64,000 nucleotides of DNA from positions 1,680,618 to 1,744,617 of the forward strand of contig NC_052032.1 of the NCBI RefSeq assembly GCF_015832195.1, written 5' to 3'. The stretch comes from Motacilla alba alba. Taxonomy: Eukaryota > Chordata > Aves > Passeriformes > Motacillidae. The notes beneath the pieces were generated by a model that did not search any database, had not been told where the DNA came from, and saw only the letters and a program-made list of their open reading frames with translations. Below, one piece after another: positions 1-12,100 of the stretch. Position 1 is the first letter of the stretch. Each line of letters opens with the position of its first letter. The translations under genes and the position numbers were made by a program.

Positions 1-3000
1 ACTGGCATCATGGAAGGAGAGTTCCCTCAGCTTGGTCTTATTTGCACTCTCTATCCAAGTGCTGCCACTCAGAGATAACCCCAGAATTGAGCAGCACAAG
101 TGCCACAGGTTGCAAGAATTCCCTGGCATGTCCTTCCTGCCTGGCTAGCAGAGGAAAGGGAGCAGAGAGGAGTGGAGGCGGGAGAGGCTGATTTCCCCAG
201 GGTTCACCTGGCAGTGCTGCTTCTGTTTGCATTCACATGACAAGTTGCTGCTGCAAACCAGCCCTTAGGGCAGCCAGGCCCCATTGGCATCACTGAATAC
301 GGGCTTTGATGCTGAGTTTCTGATGCCTGACCCTGTCGGAACTCAGAATGTTCCCCAGACATTCTCGGACGTTCCAGACCCAGGTCAAAAGCATCTGAGA
401 CCCTGGCATGCAGCCAGAGACCCCTGTGGCTTTGAATCTGACCCATGGAACAGTTTACCAACTTTGCAGGAAGAACAAGAAGTCACAAAAGTTTAGATAT
501 TGTAGTAGAAGTAGTCACGAAGTGAAAGGAAGGATTTCTGAGTGCTGTACAGGGGGGTTTTAAGCCTTGTACGCAGGGGTCCAGGTTTTGTACATGGGGG
601 TTAGGAGATCTAAGATGGAGGGACTTGGGTGTGCCCTGTCCTCTTTCTTTCTCCTTCCTAGCCTCCATGTCTTTGGTGATGTTGGCACTCACAGATTGGT
701 TTAGAGTAGAAAGTCACCATTCAATATAGATAGTAGGTATTGGGGAAAAGGTATAAACATGTAGTATGTAATATATGATATAAAAGATAGCACCAGCCCC
801 CTGGGAGGGCAGTGTGCCTTTGTCTGAGCTGCTGAACGGGCCACAGCAGTTCAGGAGAAGAATATTGTAGATAACCAACAATAAACAACCTTGAGAACAG
901 ACAACAGAAGACTACTGAGTCTTTCTTCGAAGGCACGGGTTGGAGGAGGGACTTTTCCATCTTTCGGGGTCACCCCAATCCGGGGGTGAAACCCCACATG
1001 ACCCCATTCCAGGGGAGCACAAGCTGTCATCTCCTGGGCTGCTCCCAGCATCTGATACAGACACATCCACTCGTGGACAGAGGTGCTGGGATTTGGGTGC
1101 AGTGGGAAGTGACTGGACATGCTGGATGGTGGTGGTGGTGTCCCTCCAGTCTTAGCAGGCCCCTGGCTCCTCCACTGTTTCCTCACAATTGGTGGTGAAA
1201 GGAAAGGAGAACAAGCTGCTCTGCCTGGCCAGAAAGGATTTGCTGCCTGCTCCTGGCAGCAACAGCCATGCCCATGATCTGAATTTTAATTTAGTGAATG
1301 AGCTCTGGAGCTGAGCTGTACTGCCCAGTTGTCTCCTGAAAGCTCCTCTGCTGATGTTTTACCCTCTGAAGGGTCCCAAATCCTTTCTTCCACATTGAGT
1401 GCTCTGTGGAGGGCAGGGGTATTTTTCCTAAGTTAACTTCAGTCTATGAGAAAAGGAAAGCTCCCAGCGATGGGGCAGGCAAAGCCTCCTAAGGATATTA
1501 GCTGTTGTTAATAAGCTCTGCTTTGAACCAAAGCCTGTGGCTTAAAAGCTGTAAAACACATGAAGAGACTGTCAGTCCTTTGAGATGAGTAGTCCCTGAG
1601 AAGCCTATACAGAGTTGTTGGCTAAAAAGGAATTTGTACAACTTCTCCTTCACCACTTCTGTGGGTTGGAGGCTTCAAACAAGTAACTCATTTACAGTCT
1701 GAGTTGTTCTGCTTTGCTTCTGTCTCTGTGTTTTGGAGAAGAGCAGACTTTGGGACTGCAGCAGAAGTCTTTAGCATACTGGAATGCAGTTTCATTTAAC
1801 AGATATATTTCCTTGGAGTGCCTTTAAACAAGACTTGACGTAAACTGTGAGCTGAGAAGGAGAGTCTGCTACAGCTTCCTATAGATTTCTTGGAAGCTGC
1901 ACTTCAAAGGAAGGCTCCCCAGCTGCAGTTAGCATTTTTTGCATCTGTAATTGCAGCCCCTTTCTGTACTTTCAGGGAATAATCTGTATGATATGATGAT
2001 CTGTACAAAACATTTGGTAAAATAGCTGGTCTCTAGTAATTATGCCTGCAGTGGGCATGTGGAGTTTGATTGGGCTTGGGCCAGTGAAAGTGAATTAAAA
2101 AATACCTTGACAATGCCAGAATATGAAATATTATCAGATCTGAAGACTTGAATGACTGAGGCAAGACACAATCAGCAACATGGGGCAAGGCATTAGGCAA
2201 GGGAGCCACAAATTGGGTGTGAAGCAAGATGAAAAACCAGGTAGCCCCCAGCCCCAGGAATCCAGTCCAGTGAGTTCTCACAAGTGTTGTGGCAGTGGAT
2301 TTCAATACCCCTCTGATTCCCTGCCTGCCTGACTCCAGCCTGAGAGTTCTCAGCAGGAGCTGCTGCTTGGGCAGGTTCCTCCTCCTGGTCATCACACACA
2401 TAATTGGTAACTTATTTTGCTTTTTGTCTTAGTGGTCATTCAGTGAAGGTGATGCAGTGTTCTGATGCCCTGGAAATCGGAAAAAGCTCCCAATTGGTTT
2501 GGGCAGGGCAGTTTACAAAGAGAGGTGACTAAATCAGCTCAGTTACCTGCAGGTTGTGGAGATGATGGGTGGTTTGACTTCCAAACCAGGGGAACTCCTG
2601 AAGGCCAAGTCACCAAGAGCAGGCGTGAGAGGGGTTTATTGAAACTTCAGTGGCAGAAAAAGAGAGGATATTTCAGACTTACTGTTCTGAGTGGAAGGTA
2701 AATGCTTTTCATCACTCGGCCAGAAACAACTAGAGGAATGGGACAGTTTAAATCAATGGTATAAAGGAAAAGGCAGAGACAGGAAAATGCTTTTAATGAA
2801 TAATGTTTCTCTTCCCTGTTTTTTTTTTTCCTAGTTCAAATGTCAGTTCTTTAATTCCTGGATTATTCTAATCTCCAATCCTTAAGATAGAGCTTTTATT
2901 CTTCACCTAATAGCCTGATAGACAGGCTTAGCACAAATTTACAGAACACTCGGTGGCAAGTGTGCATTTATATGAGGAGAATGAGACTTGAACTGTTCAG

Positions 3001-3111
3001 TCAGGGCAGGATGCTGAAGGAAAGTCCTGAGAGAACAAGCTTGGGGAGGAAATGTGGCTGTTTGAAGGATGTCTGTGCCTGCTGGGTGCTCAGGCTCTCT
3101 CTCTCTTGCAG
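1..3111. other. NSMF intron or upstream sequence; no exon recognised
   Basis: Apart from the LTR-like block at about 445-998 I see no coding exon. I looked specifically for the segment expected immediately before exon a (MYSVDRVS-like) on the + strand and did not find it. The stretch is most simply the intron 5' of exon a. Confidence 0.6.
445..998 (+). mobile_element. Probable solo LTR of an endogenous retrovirus (ERVK-like)
   Basis: The block has LTR architecture on the + strand: a TATA box TATAAAA at 779-785, an AATAAA poly(A) signal at 880-885 giving an R-like region of about 80 nt, and a U5-like tail ending in CCCCACA. The hexamer TGACCC at 439-444 recurs exactly at 999-1004, consistent with a 6-bp target duplication typical of ERVK elements. 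The first base inside would be A before the expected TG. No internal retroviral genes are present. Boundaries are tentative. Confidence 0.5.
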
Positions 3112-3187
3112 ATGATGTCCCCATACGAACCTGGTTCCCAAAGGAGAACCTCTTCAGTTTTCACACTGCTACTACAACTATGCAAGC
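3112..3187 (+). CDS. NSMF: NSMF exon a (DDVPIRTWFPKENLFSF...)
   Basis: Follows a pyrimidine tract ending ttgcag and ends at GC|gtaagt. Its first codon (Asp) is completed by a G from an exon outside the window. It encodes DVPIRTWFPKENLFSF followed by HTATTTMQ, near-identical to the human segment. It leaves phase 2 (GC), which needs one more base to make Ala. Confidence 0.95.
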
Positions 3188-6100
3188 GTAAGTGAAACCC
3201 CTGCTGTGGCTTTTGTTCTGAATCTCAGGGTCTGGACATGCTCAGAGCCTGGAGCAGGAGGAGTTGTGTGTTTGGCATCACTGTTCAGGGATAAGAGAGA
3301 AAGAGAGAAACTTGTCTCTTGTTAATTTTCTTTCCCACTTACCGGTTCTTCCCTGCTGCTCTCATTTCTTTGGTTTTACCTTCTTTTAACTCCTCGGGCT
3401 ACCCTCCTCTGCTTCCCTGATTTTGTCTGTGACTCTGTGGCCTGGCTGCTTTTGCAGAGCAAGGCTCCTGTGGATCACCAGCTGACACCCTCCACAGCTG
3501 CTTCTGCTGCACACACTTCCCAGGGGAAGGGTATTCCAGGCTTGCCCTGCATCCCTCACTCCCCAGAGGTGCCTTCCTCTGGGATAAGGAAGCCCTGCAG
3601 CTCTGCACTGGTCTGCACGTGTGAAAAAGTGTCAGTAAAATCCCTGCAAAGTATGAAGGGGTGTGAGTTAGGAGGAGCCTTTCCCTCCACACTCCATGCA
3701 GGTTCCTGGGTGCTGAGTTTGGGAGGAGGCAGCTCTCAAAGGGCTCAGGAGAGTGAGGGAAGCCTTGTCTCCAGGTTGTGCCCAGCTTGCCAGGGAGTGC
3801 TGCCTTCCTGGTTTCCAGTATTTCCCGCCTGACTGGAAAACCAAGGCAAGCAGAGAGGAAAACAAGATGCTGCTCTGCCTTCCAAGGCCCTTCCCCAACC
3901 TTGTCACCTTTTTCCTATGTGTTTCTTCCAATGTCTGGGACACCCTCAACTCTCTGGCTCTGTTTTCTTCTTTTCTAATCTGGTGTCCTTTTTGTACTCT
4001 TGTTTCTCGGACATTTCTTCTTTCCCTTGTGCTTTTCCCTCCCCAAATGCTGAAAAGAGGCTGGTTATTTCTCTTGGGATAACCCAGACTGGACCAGACC
4101 TGGAAGGATTTGTGCAGGGAGGGCTGGATCTGGAGTTGAGGAGTGGGGTAGCTGTGTCCCCCAGAAAAAAACTTTTGAAAGATATTGCCTGATAACAGTC
4201 AATGGTATTTCATAGTTCTGATCTGACCCACAAATCATCAGCAAAATCAGCACAGTTGGACACAGCCTTTGCTGTCTGAATTTGTATTTTCTGGGCAGAT
4301 TTGTTGCAGGATTATGGCCCATGGCTGGGTTGGCAAGGCTTGAAGGCCATTGTGGGGTTGGTCTGGGGAATGGTGCCCCGAGGGAACCCTTGAGGAGCAC
4401 AAGTCCCTTGGTAGATGTGGCTCCTTGGTTAACATTTCTGGAGTTTCTGGGCTGCCTCTAGAAGTGACACAGAAACAAACTACTCCAGAAGTTCAGGGCA
4501 CCTCTCCGAAGTGCTGGAGTGGCTCTCCAGGTGCCCTTGGCCTCTGCTTCAGTGTTTTCAGCCTGCTGTGCTCACTCCCTTCATGGAGCAGGCAGCATGA
4601 GCCAGCTTCAGCAGTGTTTGTCATGGTGGGAGCAGCTCTCCCTGTTGCAGGAGCTCGTGGTTCTGCAGCCTGGCAGGCCACACTCAGCTCTTGTACATCT
4701 GCACGTTCTCTGGGTCTGTATGGAGCTCAGTTTGCATCCAAGCCACATGTCAGCCTTGCCCCAGGGAGGATTGAGCTCAGTCAAGGAGGAGTCTCACCAC
4801 TGAGAAATGTTTAATTTAAAAAGCAATTTCCTTCCATCTAACAAGAAATATTCCTTCTGGAGTGAGAATTCCCTCAGAACATTGGCTGGGGCTGAGCACT
4901 AATAAATTCCTCTTTTCTCTCTTTTCCCCTGCATCTCCTGGAATCTCTAGCATCTCGTAAGTATAATCTTATTTTTTTTATTTCCTTGTCTGTTGGTGTC
5001 CTGGCTAAACTCTCCTCTCCTGTCCATCATATTCACTTGTGCTTTCCCTGTGCCGAGGGCTGTCTGTCAGCTGGCAGGAGGTTAGGTGGCTACACCTGGT
5101 AGGCCTACATGGATCCCACCAAACCATCCTCATCCTCCGAGTGCAGCCCTTCGTCACTGGCACACTTTGTCCCTCTGGATGCTGGTGGGCAGAGGGGGTG
5201 TGGCTGCAGCTCCCAGGTCCTTTCTGCAGAGCAGGGATGGTGGTTGCTCCTTTGGGCCACGTTCTGATGTTTGAGGAGCAGCCCAGGGATGGTGGTTGCT
5301 CCTTTGGGCCACGTTCTGATGTTTGAGGAGCAGCCCAGGGATGGTGGTTGCTCCTTTGGGCCGCGTTCTGATGTTTGAGGAGCAGCCCAGGGGAGTGAGA
5401 AGCTGTGGTCTTGAGTGCCCTGACCCACATGCGGCGCTGCCCGGCCCCCTGGGCAGCTCAGCCTCTGTTGTCTGCCCAGAGCTTCCCTCTGTGTGTCCCT
5501 TGTCCTCTCCACTTCCAAGCTGTGGACTTGGTTAATGGCTTGAAATGGTTTCCCAGGGCGTTCAGGGGCTACGCAGAGAGGAAGAGACGGAAACGAGAGA
5601 ATGATTCTGCAGCTCTTATCCAGAGGTAGGGCCCGTCCCCCACAGCTGTGACCTGGTGTTGCATGGGCCCTTGGGGTCACTGCTGAACCCTGGTGGCGTT
5701 GACTGTGGCTGTCCCTGTCTCTGTGCTGTCCTGGGGACACTGACAGTGGCTCTGCTGGAGTTGTGGAGGTGAATGATGCTCAGGATAGCTGATCTCCATC
5801 TTCTTAAAGAACACTGTCAAGTTTCTTTTAGCATTCCACATGATCTGTGCCTCAGGCAGAAAAATACATACTTAAAAAATTAAAGATGCAATTTACCCAT
5901 TCCAGTTTGGAATTTTGTATCATCACAGAATGGCTTGAATTGGAAGAAACCTAAATTATGATTTAGTTCCACCTCCCTTGCCACAGGCAGGAATTTGAGG
6001 TTAGATTAATAGTGTATGTGCCAATGCTGCATGTACAATTGCACCTCAAAAATCTGAGACCTAGGCAAAATTGACATCTCTAGTGACCAGAAGTCTATTT

Positions 6101-9100
6101 TAAAGTATTTTTTTTCTCAATAATAGAAGGGAAATAAAAGTGGATGGGGACTGATTCCTTGTCCAGGTATCACAGAAAGGCCTGGTTTCCTTCTGCAGGC
6201 TTCCTATAGCACATCGTTTACTCACAGTAGGAATCAGAGCTGGTTTGGTTTTTTAAATGTGCCAAGAGTTGTGGCAGCCTACTAAAAAGGATAACACAGT
6301 ATCTGTGTAATTGGTTTAAAACTACCATGATCACTTCAGCACAAAAAAACCAAGTTTCAAAACCAAGTAGGAGAAAAACATCAGGCTTTCTTAACTGAGA
6401 AATTGCCAGGCAATATTTTTTAATAGCAACTTCAGAATGGTGAGGTTTCTTTCATCAATAACAAAGAGAAATAAAAATCCAAACTAAAGACACTCTAAAC
6501 AAATAGACAGTGTATCTTTAAAAAGAGAGATTTCTCAGAATTTGTTAGGCAGAGGCAAGTCTTGGTTAGAAAATGGCTTGTGAGTACAGGAGCAGTTGTG
6601 AACCTTGGTGGGGCTGTGCAGTCAGGAGAGAGGATGGACTCACCCGAGCCATGTCCTTCTCCTGCTGTGCACACTGCAGGCTGGCAGGGCAGGGAGCCTG
6701 GCTGTGGCTGCTGTGTCCCAGAGAGGAGGTGGGACAGCAGTGGAGGGTCTCTGGCTGCAGGGATTGCTGGCAGAGCTCAGCTCTGTCCTGCAGAGGAGCG
6801 AGGAGAACCCTACTGTGAGTTTGGGTGTTTGTTGTGCAGCCCTTGGTGGGTGTTTCAGGGTTCAGCTGTTCTCACACAGCCCCTTCAGTGCTGTCCTGGT
6901 GTCCAGGGAGGCTGGATTGTGTGGTGTGGCCACAGGGATGCTGCCTGTGGAGTGAGGGATGCCCAGAGCTTTGCCCACTGCAGGAGCAGCCGGAGAGGGC
7001 AGTGTAAGAGCTGCTGCCAGGAGTTTGGGTGGTGAAAAGACTTCTGGGCAGAGTGTGGTGACCCACTGCAGGCAGAGCTGCAGGGTGTGGAGTGGGACTG
7101 CAGTGTCTTGGAGCCCCTCTGGCTGGGAGGGCTACCCTGGAGGTGCCATGGAGTCATGCAGATCATGAGGCACGCTGGAGGAGAGCTGTTCAGAAAGGGG
7201 AATGGTAAGGAGATTTCATTGCTGCAACTTGAGGGATTCTGGTTGTGTCATGATGGGTGAAGGGATCAAGTGTCACAGGGTTCCTGGGTGCAGTTGCAGG
7301 AGCCAGGCAGGAAAGCTGGGCAGGTTTGGGGAGCCCCACTGCTGACAGAGCTGGTTGCAGCTTTCCCAGGGCCTGTCATGCTGACATGCAGGCACAGAGG
7401 AGCCTGAGGAGCCAGGCAGCTGCAAGAAGCCCTCAGAAGGATCTAGGTGTTCACAGCATGGCCACATTAGGAGGCAGTCCCAGACTGGCACTTCTTTTCC
7501 AAAGGGCTGTTTTTTCTAGAAGAAAATAGATGGAGCAAAAGGCCTCTGTCCCATTCTGTGAGTGTTTCGTGCAGTGATTAACTTTGAACAGCTGGATTCT
7601 CCTTGGAGCTGCTCTCAGCAGAGTTTAGGAGATGGTATTTAGTCTCTCAAGGGAGAGCCCAAGCTGTCCAGGCAGCTGGGAGCAGCCTTATTCTATGGCA
7701 AAGGCTGCTTTACCCCTCTTCCCCAAGGGTCTGAAGAAACTCCTCTGTGGAGAGGACTGCTGAGCATTTAGAAGAAAAGCAGGTTTTACTCCAAAATGCC
7801 AAAAGCCCAAAGGATGTGACAGTGGCCTTGGGCAAATAACAATGGTGCTTAGTGTCTGGTATGATCTCAGGCTCACAACAGACCATAAAGATTTCCATAT
7901 AACATGTGTCTGAGACTTTTTTTGTGTAAAGAACAGCCCTGGTTCCTTTAAAATGTTGTATTTATTTGGATTTTAATCAAATGTGCTGTAAGACAGACCC
8001 AGTTGTCAGTGATGGTGCATCCCAGAAGGCTTTGTACAAAGAGCCAGGCCAGGGATGTGTCTAAAGGGGCACTTGTCATATCCACAGCAGTGAATCTTCA
8101 TGTACCCAAGTAGAGACAAAATAAATCTTTGGGAAACATTTATAGCCCGAGTGTAGACAGAAGTTTGGCGTGGAATAATGCTGCTCCCAGCTGCTGGTTT
8201 TGCTTCTTGCTGAATTTGGAGCCTGATGACAGCAAGGGCTCCCAGGCCAAAGAGGGGAAGTGCAGGAGGTGACGTGGGTGCAGCGCTCTCCCATGAGGAC
8301 TGTGTTTGTGTGGATCTCCTGGACAGGAGCAGATGTATCCCAGTTTCTCTGAACAACTTCTTGTCAGTGCTGGAAGTGTCGAAGTGTCCTTTGGTCCAGT
8401 CAGTTTGCTAAAGCATCTGCATGGTTGGACCATGTCCTTACTCATCCCGCTAACCTGCGTGTGAGCCAGACAACTTGTGACTTACCCCTTTCACCAGCTG
8501 TGGTGTCTGTTGCCTGGTGTTTGCCCTGTGTGTTGGAGGCCACAAGGAATCCAGGAAGGCTCCCCCACTCCAGGGTGCCCAGTGCATGGGCTCTCTGTCC
8601 TGGGGCTGCACTGTGGGGTAAAGCCACAGTCACTAAATAGGCTTCATGGAGAGGTGACACTGCTCTTGATGCTGCTTCTCCCTGTCTCTTCTGGTGTCCT
8701 GTTTGTTCCTGTTCTGTTCTTGCCTCGTGAGTGATGAGAAACTGAGAGAAGCTGGTCCCTTGTACTCGGAGGGGCTGGACAGAGTCCCTTTGCCACGGCC
8801 TCTGGGGAGTGGCCAGGACATTCTGTTTCACACAGACCTGACTCTGGGCTGTAGCTGCTCCCCGGGGCTTTCCCCTGGAGCTGTGTGCTCTGCAGCCCCT
8901 CTGGACCTGCCTGTGAGGCCAGGGCAGGGCAGCACACGGGGAGAGCAGGCCCATGGAGACAGGCAGCATCACTGAACTCTGCTGTGCAAGGAGGGAGAAA
9001 GTGCTTTGGTCCTCCCCAGTTGTGCCTGGAGAGCAGCACGAGCTGCATGGTTACCAACAGCACGGGAGGGGTTTAGGAGCTGCTGTGTTTGGGAATGAGC

Positions 9101-12100
9101 ACAGCCACGAGTGTGCAGAGCCTGGGCACCCCACATTCTGCTGGAGAGGGGAGCAGTTACTGCTCTTTACCAGGAAAAGAGGGAACACTGCCAGCACGGG
9201 CAGCAGTGGGTGTCCTCAGCAAATACAGCACAGGTGAAGCTTAACCAGGGAAAAGGGAAAGCAGCCATGAGCTGGGGGCTGCCCTCTGGGACCCCACTTG
9301 CCCTGTACCAGCAGCCCAGGGAGCTCAGAACAGCCCCGCTCAATGAACATCACCATCCCCACCACTAAATCACTTCAGGTTGGGGACCTGGTCTCCAGCT
9401 TTGGAATGCCCAGAAGAAAATATGCCATCATCCCCATTTTATTTTCTTCCTCCCTGTTTTCACAGTCCTGCTGGGCCCAGGTGTTGCTTCTTGTCACCTT
9501 TCTCAAAGGTTGTGTTTGGCCTTTCTTTCAGGAATTTTCGGAAGCACCTCCGCATGGTGGGGAGCCGAAGGGTTAAAGCACAAAGTAAGTGAGCACCTGG
9601 AAGTGTGGCTGTGAGGAGCTGGGCTTTGTGGGGTTTGTGGGAATTCTGTCACAAGCAAATGTGGATTGAAAGGACCTGGCTTTGGGCTGGAGAGAGGAAT
9701 TGACCTGTTGGTGCCATTTGACCCTACAAACAAGGAGGCCAGGTGGTTGCAAGTGTCCAGGACATTGTGGATGGCTGCAGCAGCCTGGAGGCTGTTCCCA
9801 AGGACCCTCTGCTGTGGCTGTGGAACATCTCTGGTGCAAGGCGTGGAAGGAAAGCCACAGCATCCTTGTCCCCTGTGTGCATTTTGGTGATCACTGGGGT
9901 GGAGGCCAGTGAGGAGAACCCGAGCTGCGAGTCCAGCAGAGCTGCCTGGCCTCTCTCTGCAGCTGTAACCAGCTGTGGCTCCATGTGCCACACAGACTGC
10001 TGGCTGTCCCCTCCTGCCCTGTCCCACTGTCATCTCCACAGCCGGGCCTGGGAGAGAGTTGCCTGGTGGAAGGAAGAAAGAAGAGGATCAGAGAAGAGAT
10101 TGGAGCAAGGGACAAATCAAGGGAGTGTTATGCCTCACTGGGAAAGAAATCACCTCTTAGGCCTGCAAAATGGCAGTTCCCTTTCCCTGGTGAAGGCAGT
10201 AATCCTCCACAACTTGGTTGGGCGACTCCCTTAGTGCTGTGAAAGTGGTATAACCTGCTCCTAGGAGCTGAGGATTGCTCCAGAAGAGAAAGCATCTTGT
10301 TCTTCCCACCCCCTGGCCAGGCATCATGTACAGAGTGCCCACAGCAAAGCACTGCTGAGTTCAATTTGCATTCTTTCCTTTCTCATGTGCTGTGGGAAGT
10401 GATCAGCAAAGAGCTTTGCCCTTTCCAGAGTCTTCATTGGCATCTGAGTTAGCACTGCCTGACGTGGACAGGGCTTGCCTCCATGAAACTCAGGCGTACC
10501 TCTGCCTCAGGAACTCTCGGGTCATGTTTTCAAAGCTTTCTTTCTGTGCACAGTGGCTAAATGCCTGGGTTTATCTGAAAGCTGAGGATAGAGATCACCT
10601 GAAGAACTGAAGACATGGTTTGTCTCCCCAGACGCCCACTCTGGCCACACTTCAGCAGGGGGCAGGCTGCTCTTGTGATGCTGATCTGCAGTGAATTCCT
10701 GTGCTGCTGTTACTCAGTTCCCTGCTGCACACTCTGTCTGCCACCAGAAATAGGTATTAGTGCCCATAAGTGGCTGTTAATCCTGGCATAATGGCTCTCA
10801 CATGGGCTTGCCAAGTCAGACGTGGTGGTTGCCAGTTCCCAGGAATTTGCCTGCGGTGCAGCTGTCTGAGCCAAGCTCCCTGGTTTGTGCTTGGGAAATG
10901 CCAGTGCAAACAATACAACACTCCTTGGGAGGAAAAAAAGCCATGAGTAGTGCTCACAAGAGTGCAGGCAAGCAAAGGCTGAAGGATTTCCTCTTTTGAA
11001 CAAAATGTAGAAAGCATGAGCTTTCCAGAGACATCCCCTCCCTGCTGTTTGGTCCAGCTCTGACTGGGATGCCAGTAGAACATGAAGGGAGAACTTCCTG
11101 GAGCACTACAGCTGCCTTCTGGCCATGCAGGTGTTGCAGTGCATATTTCTGTGAGGCCTTGGGATCTGAGCGCTTACACTGGGACACTGGACTGGCCTTG
11201 GTTAAATTGAGGTTTGAGCTGTGTGCATTTGAGGAGAGACCATCAAGTGTTGTCCTTTTTCTGTGTTCCACGTCCATCCTCTGCACAAGTGGGCACTTGT
11301 CTCTGCTGTGTGGAAGGGACTCACGTTTGGCAAGTGGAAGGACCAGCCCATGGGAGTCTGTGATGTGTGGCAATCTGCTGGATGATTTGTTTGCTGGCAG
11401 CAGCAGAGGCTCTTTGGGATCTGTTAATGTCGTGCTCTGGTTTTATCCTTTAGCATTTGCCGAACGGCGTGAGAGGAGCTTCAGCAGGTCCTGGAGTGAC
11501 CCGACTCCCATCAAAGCTGATTCCTTCCATGACTCTCGAGAAAGTGAGTTCTGAGTCCTTTGAGCTTCCTCCTGTGGGCAAACCCTCCAGCAGTTGTTGA
11601 CTGGAGTCCCACTGGAGTAACTCCTCTGTGCCCTCTGTCCTGTCTGTGATCCTTTTTTAGTTTCCTGAGATCGGAGCAGGTAACGCTCCAGGTGTATGTA
11701 CCTGTTCATCTGTGTGTACCTGTATTTATTTGTAGAGCACCACTCATCCAACCTCAGATTATTGAGCAGTTGCCAAAGGGTACCCAGTGGTACAGCTCTC
11801 TTACAGCCCTCTGTTCCCATCATCCCTTATCCTCTTGGCACCAAACAACCTCTCTGGAAACTCACCAGTCCAAGGCTGCCTTTCACCATAGTGGGGCTAA
11901 TGTGGCTTCCCATGCAGGAGCCCCTTCTGAGCTCTTTCCTAGCCTGGAATAGCTCAAGAACACAGCTGATGAGATGGAGCTTTGATTTCCTGCACAGGTG
12001 ATAGCTTGGGGCAATCTGATCTTCATTTGGGCTGCCAGGAATCCCTCTGGGAATCCCCAGTAATGCTGCCATGTTCTGCTTGAGGGGACTGAGATGCTGT

